Notes: generated by a model from the sequence alone, not told the origin. A stretch of DNA of 12,227 nt from Mariprofundaceae bacterium (GCA_030950975.1 JAUZQL010000128.1:1-12227), one strand, 5' to 3'. Shown: positions 1 through 6,941, counted from the first letter of the stretch. Program-made: numbers and translations.

Positions 1-135
1 AAAATACCCTCGATACAAATATTTGATATTGGGCTGTTATGAAGAAACAATACCTTCATCATCTTTATAGTAAGAAATATAGAAATCATACAGTATGTTA
101 GGTCAAACATCTAAAGCACCTTTATGGCATACTCA

Positions 136-206
136 GCATAAGGACTCAATTGAGGGGCTGAAGCGAGCGTAGCGAGCGAAGTCCCTCTCGAATTGCCTTG
201 TTAGGC
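136..206 (-). other. attC-like integron recombination site
   Basis: Read on the minus strand this begins with GCCTAAC (plus GTTAGGC, 200-206), a perfect RYYYAAC R'' core. On the plus strand, bases 147-157 pair with 183-195 to give 11 base pairs, leaving only G190 and T186 bulged. The bulged G and T on the folding (bottom) strand match the extrahelical bases of known attC sites. Spacers of 4 nt on each side (143-146 and 196-199) separate this stem from the outer cores. The other core, GCATAAG at 136-142, pairs with 200-206 at 5 of 7 positions and departs from RYYYAAC at two positions, including the cleavage-triplet C. The loop region holds a GCGAGCG direct repeat. The structure is seen directly; recombination activity is inferred and the degenerate core makes it doubtful. 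Confidence 0.75.
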
Positions 207-1159
207 ATGGTATAGCAGTCAAAGTTTGGAAGCATTATCTGCTTTTTATGCACTTTTACCTCCCTAGAAATATCATACTCTAGGATGCCCTTTGCCAGAA
301 ATTCTGCCAAATTAACAGGAACCGCATTCCCAATCATTTGTTCGAGGTTAGTTTTTGTGCCTTTAAATTTGAATGTTTTTGGGAATGTTTGCAGGTAACT
401 TCTTTCAATTGTTGTTAAAGGGCGAATATCAGACAAATCTATGTGTACTGGATCACCAGAATGTTTATTGTAGCCAGAAGGTATCGGTCTATTAACTCCT
501 CGTACTGTAGGGCTTGGCTCATCAATAGAAAAAACACCTCTTCTGTTATAGTTTCTTGGATGACGATAATAATATTCAAGCCCTAAACTATTTCCTAGAT
601 AGTCTCGAATTGTCATCTGTTTAGTATTCAAGTTTTTTCTTATAATGGGTATTATTTCATTATGCTTAATACCCATGCTTCCAATAAGGAAAAATCGTTT
701 TCTTGCCTGCGGCACATTGCAATACGAAGCATCAAGAATGATTGTTGTAACCCCATATCCAGCATCTGTATATTGTTTAACTACATCTGAAAGTATTTGG
801 CTCTTTTTTATGCGTTCAACATTTTCCATAACAAACCACTTAGGCTTATATGCACACACAATATTGGCGAAATGATACGTTAAATCCGCCCGCCCAAGGG
901 ATTCATCTCTTTTGCCAGCAGAAGAAAAATCTTGGCATGGAGGTCCACCAGCGATCATATCAGGATTATATTTCCTTATAATTTCAAGCGTACCCTCCTC
1001 ATCTTTTAAGTCATGTAGGTAACACTTATGAGAGAAGTTTTGATTGTAAACATCAACTGCTTTATCCCAATTATCAATGGCTGCTAGAACATTAATACCT
1101 GCCTTTTGAAACCCTAAACTAAGACCACCGCAACCAGAAAATAAATCTACGCACTTCAT
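146..1159 (-). CDS. C5-cytosine DNA methyltransferase (type II RM)
   Basis: It transfers a methyl group from S-adenosylmethionine to C5 of cytosine in a target site, protecting host DNA from the endonuclease encoded just upstream. All main family motifs are visible in 337 residues: motif I DLFSGCGGLSLGF (5-17), motif IV GGPPCQDFS with catalytic Cys75, motif VI ENV (112-114), motif VIII QARKR (151-155), motif IX RPLTTIERSYLQTFP (246-260) and motif X around MIGNAVPVNLAEF (275-287). The target-recognition region (about 180-245) is short. Its ATG overlaps the endonuclease stop as ATGA, implying translational coupling. The native protein seems to end near residue 317; residues 318-337 are translated from the attC-like site. 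The PSPTVRGVNRPIP stretch recalls from memory the HgiDI/HgiDII-type enzymes; specificity is not shown. Confidence 0.95.
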   Translation of the reverse strand: MKCVDLFSGCGGLSLGFQKAGINVLAAIDNWDKAVDVYNQNFSHKCYLHDLKDEEGTLEIIRKYNPDMIAGGPPCQDFSSAGKRDESLGRADLTYHFANIVCAYKPKWFVMENVERIKKSQILSDVVKQYTDAGYGVTTIILDASYCNVPQARKRFFLIGSMGIKHNEIIPIIRKNLNTKQMTIRDYLGNSLGLEYYYRHPRNYNRRGVFSIDEPSPTVRGVNRPIPSGYNKHSGDPVHIDLSDIRPLTTIERSYLQTFPKTFKFKGTKTNLEQMIGNAVPVNLAEFLAKGILEYDISREVKVHKKQIMLPNFDCYTMPNKAIREGLRSLRSLQPLN

Positions 1160-2220
1160 TGGTTAAAAAGCTCTGGAGAATTAAAAATAATTGCATCAAA
1201 CCTACGTTCAGGACTTAGTAAGCTCTGCCCACCTCCTAAAATGATATTTCTAATTTCTAACTTTGAAATAATAGGGCTCTCTAACCTCGCGCAAGACATG
1301 TACTTATTGGTTATGTTACCAGCTGAGGCAAATGCTTTATCATTTTTAGTATTGTATGAAAGAGTATCTATGATTTTTTCAGAATCGAATTTACCATACT
1401 CTTTAAAGTCGGAAAGCATTTTATATAGCCATATAGTAGTTCTTGTTTGACGGGTAATTTTCTTTGCATCAGCATTTCTATTGGCTATTTTAGAAATGAA
1501 ATTACTAAACCCTGCATCACTCCATACAAATACATCCAAGCATTGTTTGGCTAACTCAGGAGATTTGCCTACTGTTTTCCATATGGGTTGAATTAGAAAA
1601 GGAGATTGTCCTTTTTCAGAGGCTAAAGATATTTCTTCAATCGAATTAACAATATTTCCGATATGAGGAAGGACTTGAAGTGGATCCGACCAATCCTCTA
1701 TATTCACACAAGCTAAATGTTTACATACCGATTCTTGAGAGTTTAAAGCAAGGCTACATGCTAAATAAACAATAGTATCAGGACGTACAACTATTTCAGT
1801 ACCATATAAACTATCATCCAAATTACATGTCGTATTATCAGGAAGTGCGGTCAATTTAACTTCAAGTCCTGCCAAACACTCCCCTGTACTTTGTTTCTGA
1901 ATTACGAGGTCAGTTCGAGGTAGTGTTCCAATAACAAACTTTTGAAAGGGCGTGTGTTGTGCTTCAAAAGCGAAATATAAGTCTTCACTATTGGCAGATA
2001 TATTAAATACATCTTGAATTTTTATAGTCGTTGGGACATATACTCCATTCTGTATCGATAAATAGTTAGCCTCAATATTTTTTGATGCCAGATAACAACA
2101 TAAAGAGGCTGGAAACGAAGAATTAAATTGGTTTTTACCCCAAGATTCTTTTCTGGAAAAATCTCTATTTGTTTTTGACAATCCAAATAGGCTAGGTGAT
2201 TTCTTGTTTTCGTTATTCAT
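1156..2220 (-). CDS. type II restriction endonuclease, HindVP-like, PD-(D/E)XK fold
   Basis: This 354-residue protein is the likely cutting partner of the methyltransferase that overlaps its end. A nuclease active site is visible: Asp104 in RTDLVI, then 15 residues on Glu120-Val-Lys122 in GLEVKLTALPD, fitting the D...(D/E)XK metal-binding signature. The N-terminal stretch NRDFSRKESWGKNQFNSSFP (18-37) resembles, from memory, HindVP/HgiDI-type endonucleases that cut GRCGYC; I could not check this. The ATG at 2220 has an unusual upstream site: GAGGTGAT, a long match to the 16S tail, but 13 nt from the start, and lying in an inverted repeat. Gene order is R then M, with no controller (C) gene. 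Certain: long intact frame paired with a methyltransferase. Likely: PD-(D/E)XK enzyme. Less sure: the exact family and target. Confidence 0.8.
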   Translation of the reverse strand: MNNENKKSPSLFGLSKTNRDFSRKESWGKNQFNSSFPASLCCYLASKNIEANYLSIQNGVYVPTTIKIQDVFNISANSEDLYFAFEAQHTPFQKFVIGTLPRTDLVIQKQSTGECLAGLEVKLTALPDNTTCNLDDSLYGTEIVVRPDTIVYLACSLALNSQESVCKHLACVNIEDWSDPLQVLPHIGNIVNSIEEISLASEKGQSPFLIQPIWKTVGKSPELAKQCLDVFVWSDAGFSNFISKIANRNADAKKITRQTRTTIWLYKMLSDFKEYGKFDSEKIIDTLSYNTKNDKAFASAGNITNKYMSCARLESPIISKLEIRNIILGGGQSLLSPERRFDAIIFNSPELFNQ

Positions 2221-2234
2221 AATATTCTATTTCA

Positions 2235-2272
2235 TCACCTCAAGTTGTATTTTCTTTTTATTGATGAGGTGA
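2235..2272 (-). promoter_or_regulatory. inverted repeat overlapping the endonuclease Shine-Dalgarno
   Basis: Two perfect 8-base arms, TCACCTCA (2235-2242, plus) and TGAGGTGA (2265-2272), are separated by 22 bases. In the minus-strand mRNA the downstream arm UGAGGUGA contains nearly all of the only good ribosome binding sequence before the endonuclease ATG. Pairing would hide it. A DNA operator for a repressor is an alternative reading. If transcription starts as near as the candidate -10 suggests, the upstream arm would be only partly in the transcript. Confidence 0.4.
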
Positions 2273-2274
2273 GA

Positions 2275-2302
2275 AGTATAACATGATTGCTAATATCTTG
2301 AA
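2275..2302 (-). promoter_or_regulatory. candidate promoter of the restriction-modification operon
   Basis: On the minus strand TATACT (2280-2275) matches the -10 consensus at 5 of 6 positions. With a 16-base spacer the -35 would be TTCAAG (2302-2297), a poor match. The site lies about 55 bases before the endonuclease ATG, immediately before the inverted repeat. This is a motif match only. Confidence 0.3.
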
Positions 2303-2373
2303 TATTCTTGCCATTATTCTCCATCAAGTGGCTAACTTTCTGTATGCCTTTTAATGTCTGCTATTCGAAACCG

Positions 2374-3027
2374 TTATTGAGAGCTTAATAAAATTTCAAT
2401 ACGACGATTTTGAGCTCGCCCAGTTTTAGTTGCATTGCTTGCTTTGGGTTCTGTATCTGCATGACCTTCTACGCGAAAAGCATTGGGCGCAATATGATGT
2501 CCCCAAACTAACAGCCGAACGACGGAAGCAGCACGTAACGATGATAAATCCCAGTTGTCTTGAAAGACACCATTGCGTTTGTTGACGTATAAATTATCGG
2601 TATGACCAATAATACGAACAATACCACCTTGTTGAATATGCTTTTTGATGACATTCACCAGTTTAGCAATGGCAAGACGACCTTGTTTATTAAGTTTGTA
2701 TTGCCCTGATGAAAAAAGAATCGAATTTAGCATGGTGACTTTAATGGATTGGTTTTTTAGCTGTTCCACCATGACCGTTTTTTCTTGAACTTCATTTTTT
2801 AAGGTACGATTGAGTTCTTTTAAATTGGCCTCTTGTGCCAATAAACGATTGTTTTCAGCAATTAATTTTATTTTTTCTATTTTTAATAATGAGGCTTGTA
2901 GATCGCTTTTATGGGCATCTTGCATGACCGAATCAGTCTTTTTGGTGTTTGTTTGGCAGCCTGTGATGGCTAATATGAGTAACAATAAGCTTACTATTTG
3001 CGTTTTTGTTATGGTTTGAATGTGCAT
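2374..3027 (-). CDS. lipoprotein with coiled coil and C-terminal OmpA-like peptidoglycan-binding domain
   Basis: A probable outer-membrane lipoprotein of 217 residues that binds peptidoglycan. The signal peptide (1-23) ends in the lipobox ITGC with lipidated Cys24; Gln at +2 fits outer-membrane sorting. Residues about 44-95 are charged and Leu/Glu/Lys-rich, a likely coiled coil. Residues 100-217 form an OmpA_C domain: ILFSSGQYKL, GHTDN (141-145), LSSLRAASVVRLL, and NRRIEI (208-213), the normal pattern for binding diaminopimelate. The start is placed at 3027 because GGAG (3040-3037) sits 9 bases before that ATG; an in-frame ATG at 3042 would include the ribosome binding site. A consensus -35 TTGACA lies at 3096-3091 without a good -10. 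It stands alone between the cassette and rlmJ. Related proteins include Pal, YiaD and MotB C-termini; the exact partner is unknown. Confidence 0.85.
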   Translation of the reverse strand: MHIQTITKTQIVSLLLLILAITGCQTNTKKTDSVMQDAHKSDLQASLLKIEKIKLIAENNRLLAQEANLKELNRTLKNEVQEKTVMVEQLKNQSIKVTMLNSILFSSGQYKLNKQGRLAIAKLVNVIKKHIQQGGIVRIIGHTDNLYVNKRNGVFQDNWDLSSLRAASVVRLLVWGHHIAPNAFRVEGHADTEPKASNATKTGRAQNRRIEILLSSQ

Positions 3028-3129
3028 GTGAATCATCTCCATTAAAGGGATTTATTTTTGGCATCTTAAACTCTAACTTAAACTATCATGTGTCAAAATA
3101 GATGTTGCCAAGTTTAGTGTAAAAAAGAC

Positions 3130-3969
3130 TTATTCTTTCACCAACCACTGAATGCTCGATTTACCTTTTTCTCCGAGTAAATGAGCATGAATCCATGACA
3201 ATGATGCTTGCATGGCTGCTTGGGCATGCCAAGGAGGGTTCACAATCAGTAAACCCGAACCTTGCATTTGCATATCTGGAAAATGACCACGCATTTCAAC
3301 CCGTAGAATATTACGAATGGCTGATTTTTTGAAGGCTCGAAACAATTCAATGTCACGCCCTGCGGGTAAAATAGGATACCAAATGACATAAACACCCGCT
3401 CGAAAGTGTGCATAAATATCAGCAATGCTTTCGGCAATAGCTTGGTATTCTGTTTTATCTTCAAACGATGGATCAAGAAAAATCAATCCACGTTTTTCTT
3501 TGGGTGGCAAAAAAGCATGTAAGGCTTCATAGGCATCACGTTGATGCAAAGAAAAACGGCGATGGCTGCGAAAACCTTGGCGTAAAGCATTAAATTCTTG
3601 GGGGTGTAAATCACATGCTGCCAAGCGATCCATCGGGCGAAGCATGTGGGCGAGCATCGCTGTTGAACCAGGGAAACGTGAAAAACCACCGTCAGGATTT
3701 TCCACTTCAATCAGAGATTTCCAGCGCGCCACACCTTCGGGAATATCGTCATCTTGAATCGGCCAAAGACGTGCAACACCTGTATCAAATTCATGTGTTT
3801 TTTGTGCATCTTCAGCATGTAAATCATACATGCCACGTCCTGCAAAAGCATCCAACATAAACATGGGTGTGGCTTTTTTCTGCATTCCCGCCACCACATC
3901 ACCCAAGATGATGTGTTTGAGAATGTCGGCATGATTGCCTGCGTGGTAACTGTGTTGATAACTAAGCAT
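3130..3969 (-). CDS. rlmJ: 23S rRNA (adenine-N6)-methyltransferase RlmJ
   Basis: RlmJ methylates N6 of A2030 in 23S rRNA using S-adenosylmethionine. The 279-residue length matches the family, and the N-terminus MLSYQHSYHAGNHADILKH is the characteristic RlmJ opening. FLDAFAGRGMYDL-like sequence at 38-50 is the SAM-binding region, FPGSTAML (99-106) corresponds to the usual YPGSP segment, and NPPW (244-247) is near the C-terminus. Motif IV, usually DPPY/F in N6-adenine methyltransferases, reads DPSF (166-169). The start is at 3969, with AGGA 7 bases upstream; a TTG 15 bases earlier only adds residues outside the family. It lies 31 bases downstream of folK on the same strand, probably one transcript. 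Confidence 0.93.
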   Translation of the reverse strand: MLSYQHSYHAGNHADILKHIILGDVVAGMQKKATPMFMLDAFAGRGMYDLHAEDAQKTHEFDTGVARLWPIQDDDIPEGVARWKSLIEVENPDGGFSRFPGSTAMLAHMLRPMDRLAACDLHPQEFNALRQGFRSHRRFSLHQRDAYEALHAFLPPKEKRGLIFLDPSFEDKTEYQAIAESIADIYAHFRAGVYVIWYPILPAGRDIELFRAFKKSAIRNILRVEMRGHFPDMQMQGSGLLIVNPPWHAQAAMQASLSWIHAHLLGEKGKSSIQWLVKE

Positions 3970-4000
3970 GCTCGCATCCTGCAAAAAAGGGATAAAAGCG

Positions 4001-4498
4001 TCACCACTTTTTTCCGTCGGGCAATGCTTCTTCTCCAGAATGAAGGATATTGTTCAACAGTGTTTGAGCTGTTTGTTGACGCATGGGGTGCAAGTAATCA
4101 GGCGAAATATCACACATGGGGCGCAAAACGAATTGCCGCCAATGCATGTGTGGGTGCGGCAAGCTGAGTCGTTCTTCGGCTAAAATAAGATCATCATAGG
4201 CAATGATATCCAAATCAAGGGTGCGTGCGCCCCAATGTTCGTGACGAATACGTCCATGTTGTTGCTCCAAATCTTGCAAGTGATTCAAAAGCTCAAGGGG
4301 TGTGAACGTCGTTTGAATCTGTAAGACAGCATTGAGATAATCATCTTGACCTTCAGGTCCAATCGGTGGGGTTTGATAGACTAACGATGATGCGATGATG
4401 GTGCATGATGGATGTTTCTGTAAGGCATGACGAACACTGCGAAAGGATTGCAAAACATCCCCGATATTGCCGCCCAAGGCGATCCATGCTTTAGGCAT
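4001..4498 (-). CDS. folK: 6-hydroxymethyl-7,8-dihydropterin pyrophosphokinase
   Basis: FolK transfers pyrophosphate from ATP to 6-hydroxymethyl-7,8-dihydropterin, the step before dihydropteroate synthase in folate synthesis, in the cytoplasm. The 165-residue protein has the family signatures: ALGGNIGD (7-14), YQTPPIGPEGQDDYLNAV (pterin-binding loop) and the ATP/metal motif HWGARTLDLDIIAYDD, followed by LPHPHMHWRQFVLRPM. The ribosome binding site is weak (GAG about 8 bases before ATG). rlmJ follows 31 bases downstream; the VTT gene is divergent on the other side. The protein looks complete. Confidence 0.95.
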   Translation of the reverse strand: MPKAWIALGGNIGDVLQSFRSVRHALQKHPSCTIIASSLVYQTPPIGPEGQDDYLNAVLQIQTTFTPLELLNHLQDLEQQHGRIRHEHWGARTLDLDIIAYDDLILAEERLSLPHPHMHWRQFVLRPMCDISPDYLHPMRQQTAQTLLNNILHSGEEALPDGKKW

Positions 4499-4600
4499 AC
4501 ATCAACTCGTGTAGCGTGTTTTGTAAGGTGTTGTTCATCACTGCGACCAAATCGCAAGTTTGTGTGTGAATGTTAAAAGGTGTGATAGGCATGTTGCTGA

Positions 4601-4628
4601 TATTTACGAAGCATCTTGCTTTGGTCAA
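4601..4628 (-). promoter_or_regulatory. candidate folK-rlmJ promoter
   Basis: On the minus strand TTGACC (4628-4623) matches the -35 consensus at 5 of 6 positions. With a 16-base spacer it faces TAAATA (4606-4601), a weak -10. It lies in the 170-base gap between the divergent folK and VTT genes, about 100 bases before folK. Confidence 0.25.
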
Positions 4629-4668
4629 TGCTTGCCCGCTTCATCCAACACGCCCTAAGGAAGTAACT

Positions 4669-5367
4669 ATGTTCAAACGAGTTTTACCGATTATTATTAT
4701 TTTATCTGCGATTGCAGCCTTCTTTTTCTTTGATTTAGGGCATTATTTAAGTTTTGATGCACTGGCAGAGCATCGTCAGACCTTAACTGCTCAAGTCGAG
4801 GCACATGCTGTCTTGGCATCATTGATTTACATGATGATTTATATTGCCGTTGTTGCGTTGTCATTACCGGGTGGTTTGATGATGACATTAACAGGCGGTT
4901 TTCTTTTTGGGGCTGTTTGGGGTGCGATTCTAGCCGTTACAGGCGCAACGTTGGGCGCGACGATTTTATTTCTCATTGCCAAAACATCGTTGGGTGATTT
5001 CTTGCTTGCCAAAGCAGGTGATAGCATCAAAAAACTTCAAGCAGGTTTTGAAGAAGATGTGTGGAGTTATATGTTTATCTTGAGAGTTGTACCCATCTTT
5101 CCTTTTTTCTTGGTGAATTTAGCACCTGCCTTTTTGGGCGTACCTTTGCGTGTGTATATCGTGGCAACATTCTTTGGCATTATCCCTGGAACTTTCGTTT
5201 ATGCCTTGGCTGGTAGTGGTTTGGGTCAAGTATTTGATCAAGGTGCCACGTTTTCCGCTGCGAATATCATGACTCCTAGCATGATGGGTGCGTTGGTAGG
5301 TTTAGGAGTATTGGCACTCGTACCCGTCGTATATAAAAAATGGCAACAAAAAGAGGGGAAGGCATGA
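4669..5367 (+). CDS. TVP38/TMEM64 family (VTT domain, DedA-like) membrane protein
   Basis: An inner-membrane protein of 232 residues. Hydrophobic segments lie near 4-21, 47-65, 72-105 (a Gly-rich re-entrant-type stretch with GGLMMTLTGGFLFGAVWG), 160-182 and 205-222. RVVPIFPFFLVNLAPAFLGV (139-158) and GIIPGTFVYALAG (170-182) are the typical VTT-domain signatures. Related proteins are thought to be lipid scramblases or transporters; the substrate here is unknown. The start at 4669 follows AAGGAAG by 5 bases; a longer frame from 4570 lacks a site and adds residues unlike the family. Its stop overlaps the next gene's ATG by 4 bases (ATGA), so the two are probably translated together. Such VTT proteins are often found beside or fused to flavoprotein reductases. 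Confidence 0.88.
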   Translation: MFKRVLPIIIILSAIAAFFFFDLGHYLSFDALAEHRQTLTAQVEAHAVLASLIYMMIYIAVVALSLPGGLMMTLTGGFLFGAVWGAILAVTGATLGATILFLIAKTSLGDFLLAKAGDSIKKLQAGFEEDVWSYMFILRVVPIFPFFLVNLAPAFLGVPLRVYIVATFFGIIPGTFVYALAGSGLGQVFDQGATFSAANIMTPSMMGALVGLGVLALVPVVYKKWQQKEGKA

Positions 5368-6785
5368 AAACAATTCAAACAGATATTTGTGTGATTGGTG
5401 GTGGTTCAGGTGGTTTATCGGTTGCTGCGGGTGCTTCGCAAATGGGTGCGGATGTGGTGTTGATTGAGAAATCTGCGATGGGTGGGGATTGCTTGAATAC
5501 AGGTTGTGTTCCCTCCAAAGCTATTTTAGCAGCGGGACATGTCGCAGAAACCATGCGCCAAGGCGAAGCTTTTGGTATCAAAGCTGTTTGCCCCGAGGTG
5601 GATTGGGCAAAAGTGAACGATCATGTTCAAGGGGTGATTGCGGCGATTGCACCCAATGATTCGGTAGATCGCTTTGAAAGCTTGGGTGTCAAAGTGATTC
5701 AAGCTGCCGCACGTTTTATCGATGAAAAAACAGTACAAGCAGGGGATGTACAAATCCAAGCCAAATATTTTGTGTTGGCAACAGGGTCTTCTGCTTTTGT
5801 ACCACCCATTGAAGGTGTCGATACGGTGGATTACTTCACCAATGAAAATATTTTCAATCATAAAGATGCGATTGATCATTTGAGTGTGATTGGTGGTGGT
5901 CCTATTGGTATTGAAATGGCGCAAGCTCATCGTCGTTTGGGTGCTAAAGTGACGGTCATGGAAGTGGCAAAATTATTGATGAAAGATGATCGAGAATTGG
6001 CACAAATTGTCATTGATCGACTCAGTTCAGAAGGCATGGACTTTTATGAAGGTGGACGAAATTTACGCATTGAAAAAACAGCACAAGGCATCGCTGTTTA
6101 TTGTGATATGTCAGGTCAACAAGCATGTATTGAAGGCTCTCATGTATTGATTGCCACAGGTCGCCGAGCCAATGTGAACGGTTTGAATTTAGAAGCGGCA
6201 GGTATTGACTATTCACCACGCGGTGTTGCCGTTGATGCGCGTTTGCGAAGTTCCAATAAACGTGTGTTTGCCATCGGTGATGTGGCAGGACCTTATCAAT
6301 TTACCCACATGGCTGCGTATCAGGCAGGCATTGTGATTCGTAATATCTTATTCAAATTACCCGCTAAAGTGGATTATTCAGCCGTGCCTTGGGTAACCTA
6401 TACCGATCCTGAATTGGCACATGTGGGCATGACCGAAGAAGATGCCAATAAAGCAGGCAAAGACATTCGTATTTTACGCTGGAAGTTTGATGAAAATGAT
6501 CGGGCGCAAGCCGAACATCGTACGGAAGGCATGATCAAGATTGTGGTAGAAAAGAAAGGCAAAATTCTTGGCGCAACGATTGTCGGCTTACATGCGGGTG
6601 AATTATTACAACCGTGGGTGTTGGCAATGACTCAGAACATGAAAATCGCTGCGATGGCATCAATGATTGCACCTTACCCAACGCTTTCAGAAGCCAATAA
6701 ACGTGTGGCAGGTAGTTTTTATACGGAAAAACTCTTTTCCGCAGGGACGAAAAAATTGGTGCGTTTTTTGATGCATTGGTTTTAG
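5364..6785 (+). CDS. FAD-dependent pyridine nucleotide-disulfide oxidoreductase (mercuric reductase/lipoamide dehydrogenase-like)
   Basis: A flavoprotein of 473 residues with the two-dinucleotide-fold plan. FAD binding: CVIGGGSGGLSVAAGA (9-24) and FAIGDVAG (302-309). The redox-active disulfide is CLNTGCVPSK (Cys43, Cys48). NAD(P)H binding: VIGGGPIGIEMA (175-186), ending in VMEV with Glu200, which favours NADH. The C-terminal dimerisation domain has APYPTLSE (436-443): Tyr438 stands where lipoamide dehydrogenase has its catalytic His, so dihydrolipoamide is an unlikely substrate. It lacks the second Cys pair at the C-terminus used by mercuric reductase to bind Hg. The ATG at 5364, preceded by GAGGGGAAGG, overlaps the stop of the VTT gene; a start at 5340 would sit inside that gene's coding end. 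True substrate unknown, perhaps linked to the membrane partner. Confidence 0.88.
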   Translation: MKTIQTDICVIGGGSGGLSVAAGASQMGADVVLIEKSAMGGDCLNTGCVPSKAILAAGHVAETMRQGEAFGIKAVCPEVDWAKVNDHVQGVIAAIAPNDSVDRFESLGVKVIQAAARFIDEKTVQAGDVQIQAKYFVLATGSSAFVPPIEGVDTVDYFTNENIFNHKDAIDHLSVIGGGPIGIEMAQAHRRLGAKVTVMEVAKLLMKDDRELAQIVIDRLSSEGMDFYEGGRNLRIEKTAQGIAVYCDMSGQQACIEGSHVLIATGRRANVNGLNLEAAGIDYSPRGVAVDARLRSSNKRVFAIGDVAGPYQFTHMAAYQAGIVIRNILFKLPAKVDYSAVPWVTYTDPELAHVGMTEEDANKAGKDIRILRWKFDENDRAQAEHRTEGMIKIVVEKKGKILGATIVGLHAGELLQPWVLAMTQNMKIAAMASMIAPYPTLSEANKRVAGSFYTEKLFSAGTKKLVRFLMHWF

Positions 6786-6860
6786 CTTAAAATCATGTGA
6801 AAACAGTGGTTACGGTCGCCAGCCCTTCATCACCTGCGCATGTGGCAGCACAGTTTTCAG

Positions 6861-6886
6861 ATGCTCAAGCGCATATTCTTGAGCAT
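6861..6886 (+). other. perfect 9-bp hairpin between the flavoprotein gene and dksA
   Basis: ATGCTCAAG (6861-6869) and CTTGAGCAT (6878-6886) form a perfect 9-bp stem with an 8-base loop. No T tract follows, so it is not an intrinsic terminator by itself. It may stabilise the 3' end of the upstream transcript ahead of the terminator 29 bases later. Confidence 0.4.
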
Positions 6887-6914
6887 GGTTCAGCTACAGT
6901 GGCAAAAAAGCGGA

Positions 6915-6941
6915 GCTTACGATTGTACGTGAGCATTTTTT
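6915..6941 (+). terminator. intrinsic terminator of the VTT-flavoprotein operon
   Basis: The stem GCTTACG (6915-6921) pairs with CGTGAGC (6928-6934), seven pairs with one G-T, around a 6-base loop, and is followed by A and six T. A run of six A on the left side would let it work weakly in the other direction too. It separates the operon from dksA. Confidence 0.8.

Larger units (their letters stand above)
136..2336 (-). mobile_element. putative integron gene cassette carrying a restriction-modification system
   Basis: The two minus-strand genes end directly in an attC-like site, the normal layout of an integron cassette (gene, then attC at its 3' side). The region is visibly more AT-rich than the genes to its right. 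The 5' boundary is uncertain. Candidate core sites upstream of the endonuclease are GTTAGCC (minus strand, 2336-2330) and GTTATAC (2282-2276), each one mismatch from GTTRRRY. No integrase, attI or second attC is visible, so it could be an isolated attC cassette or the edge of an array that continues left of base 1. Two-gene cassettes of about 2.2 kb are larger than usual. Confidence 0.5.

Noticed and set aside
35..105. GTTATGA (35-41) and GTTAGGT (96-102) as further attC cores
   Set aside because: GTTAGGT fits the core consensus, but no flanking stem with attC geometry is visible in the available sequence.
645..875. Plus-strand open frame of 76 codons inside the methyltransferase gene
   Set aside because: It is antisense to conserved methyltransferase motifs and has no ribosome binding site.
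4491..4592. Minus-strand 33-codon frame overlapping the folK start
   Set aside because: It has no ribosome binding site and no recognisable sequence; overlap with folK is likely chance.
4570..4668. N-terminal extension of the VTT protein
   Set aside because: The start at 4669 has a good ribosome binding site and the added 33 residues do not look like a family N-terminus.
5526..5930. Minus-strand frame of 134 codons within the flavoprotein gene
   Set aside because: Antisense to conserved FAD- and NAD-binding motifs; composition is that of a shadow frame.
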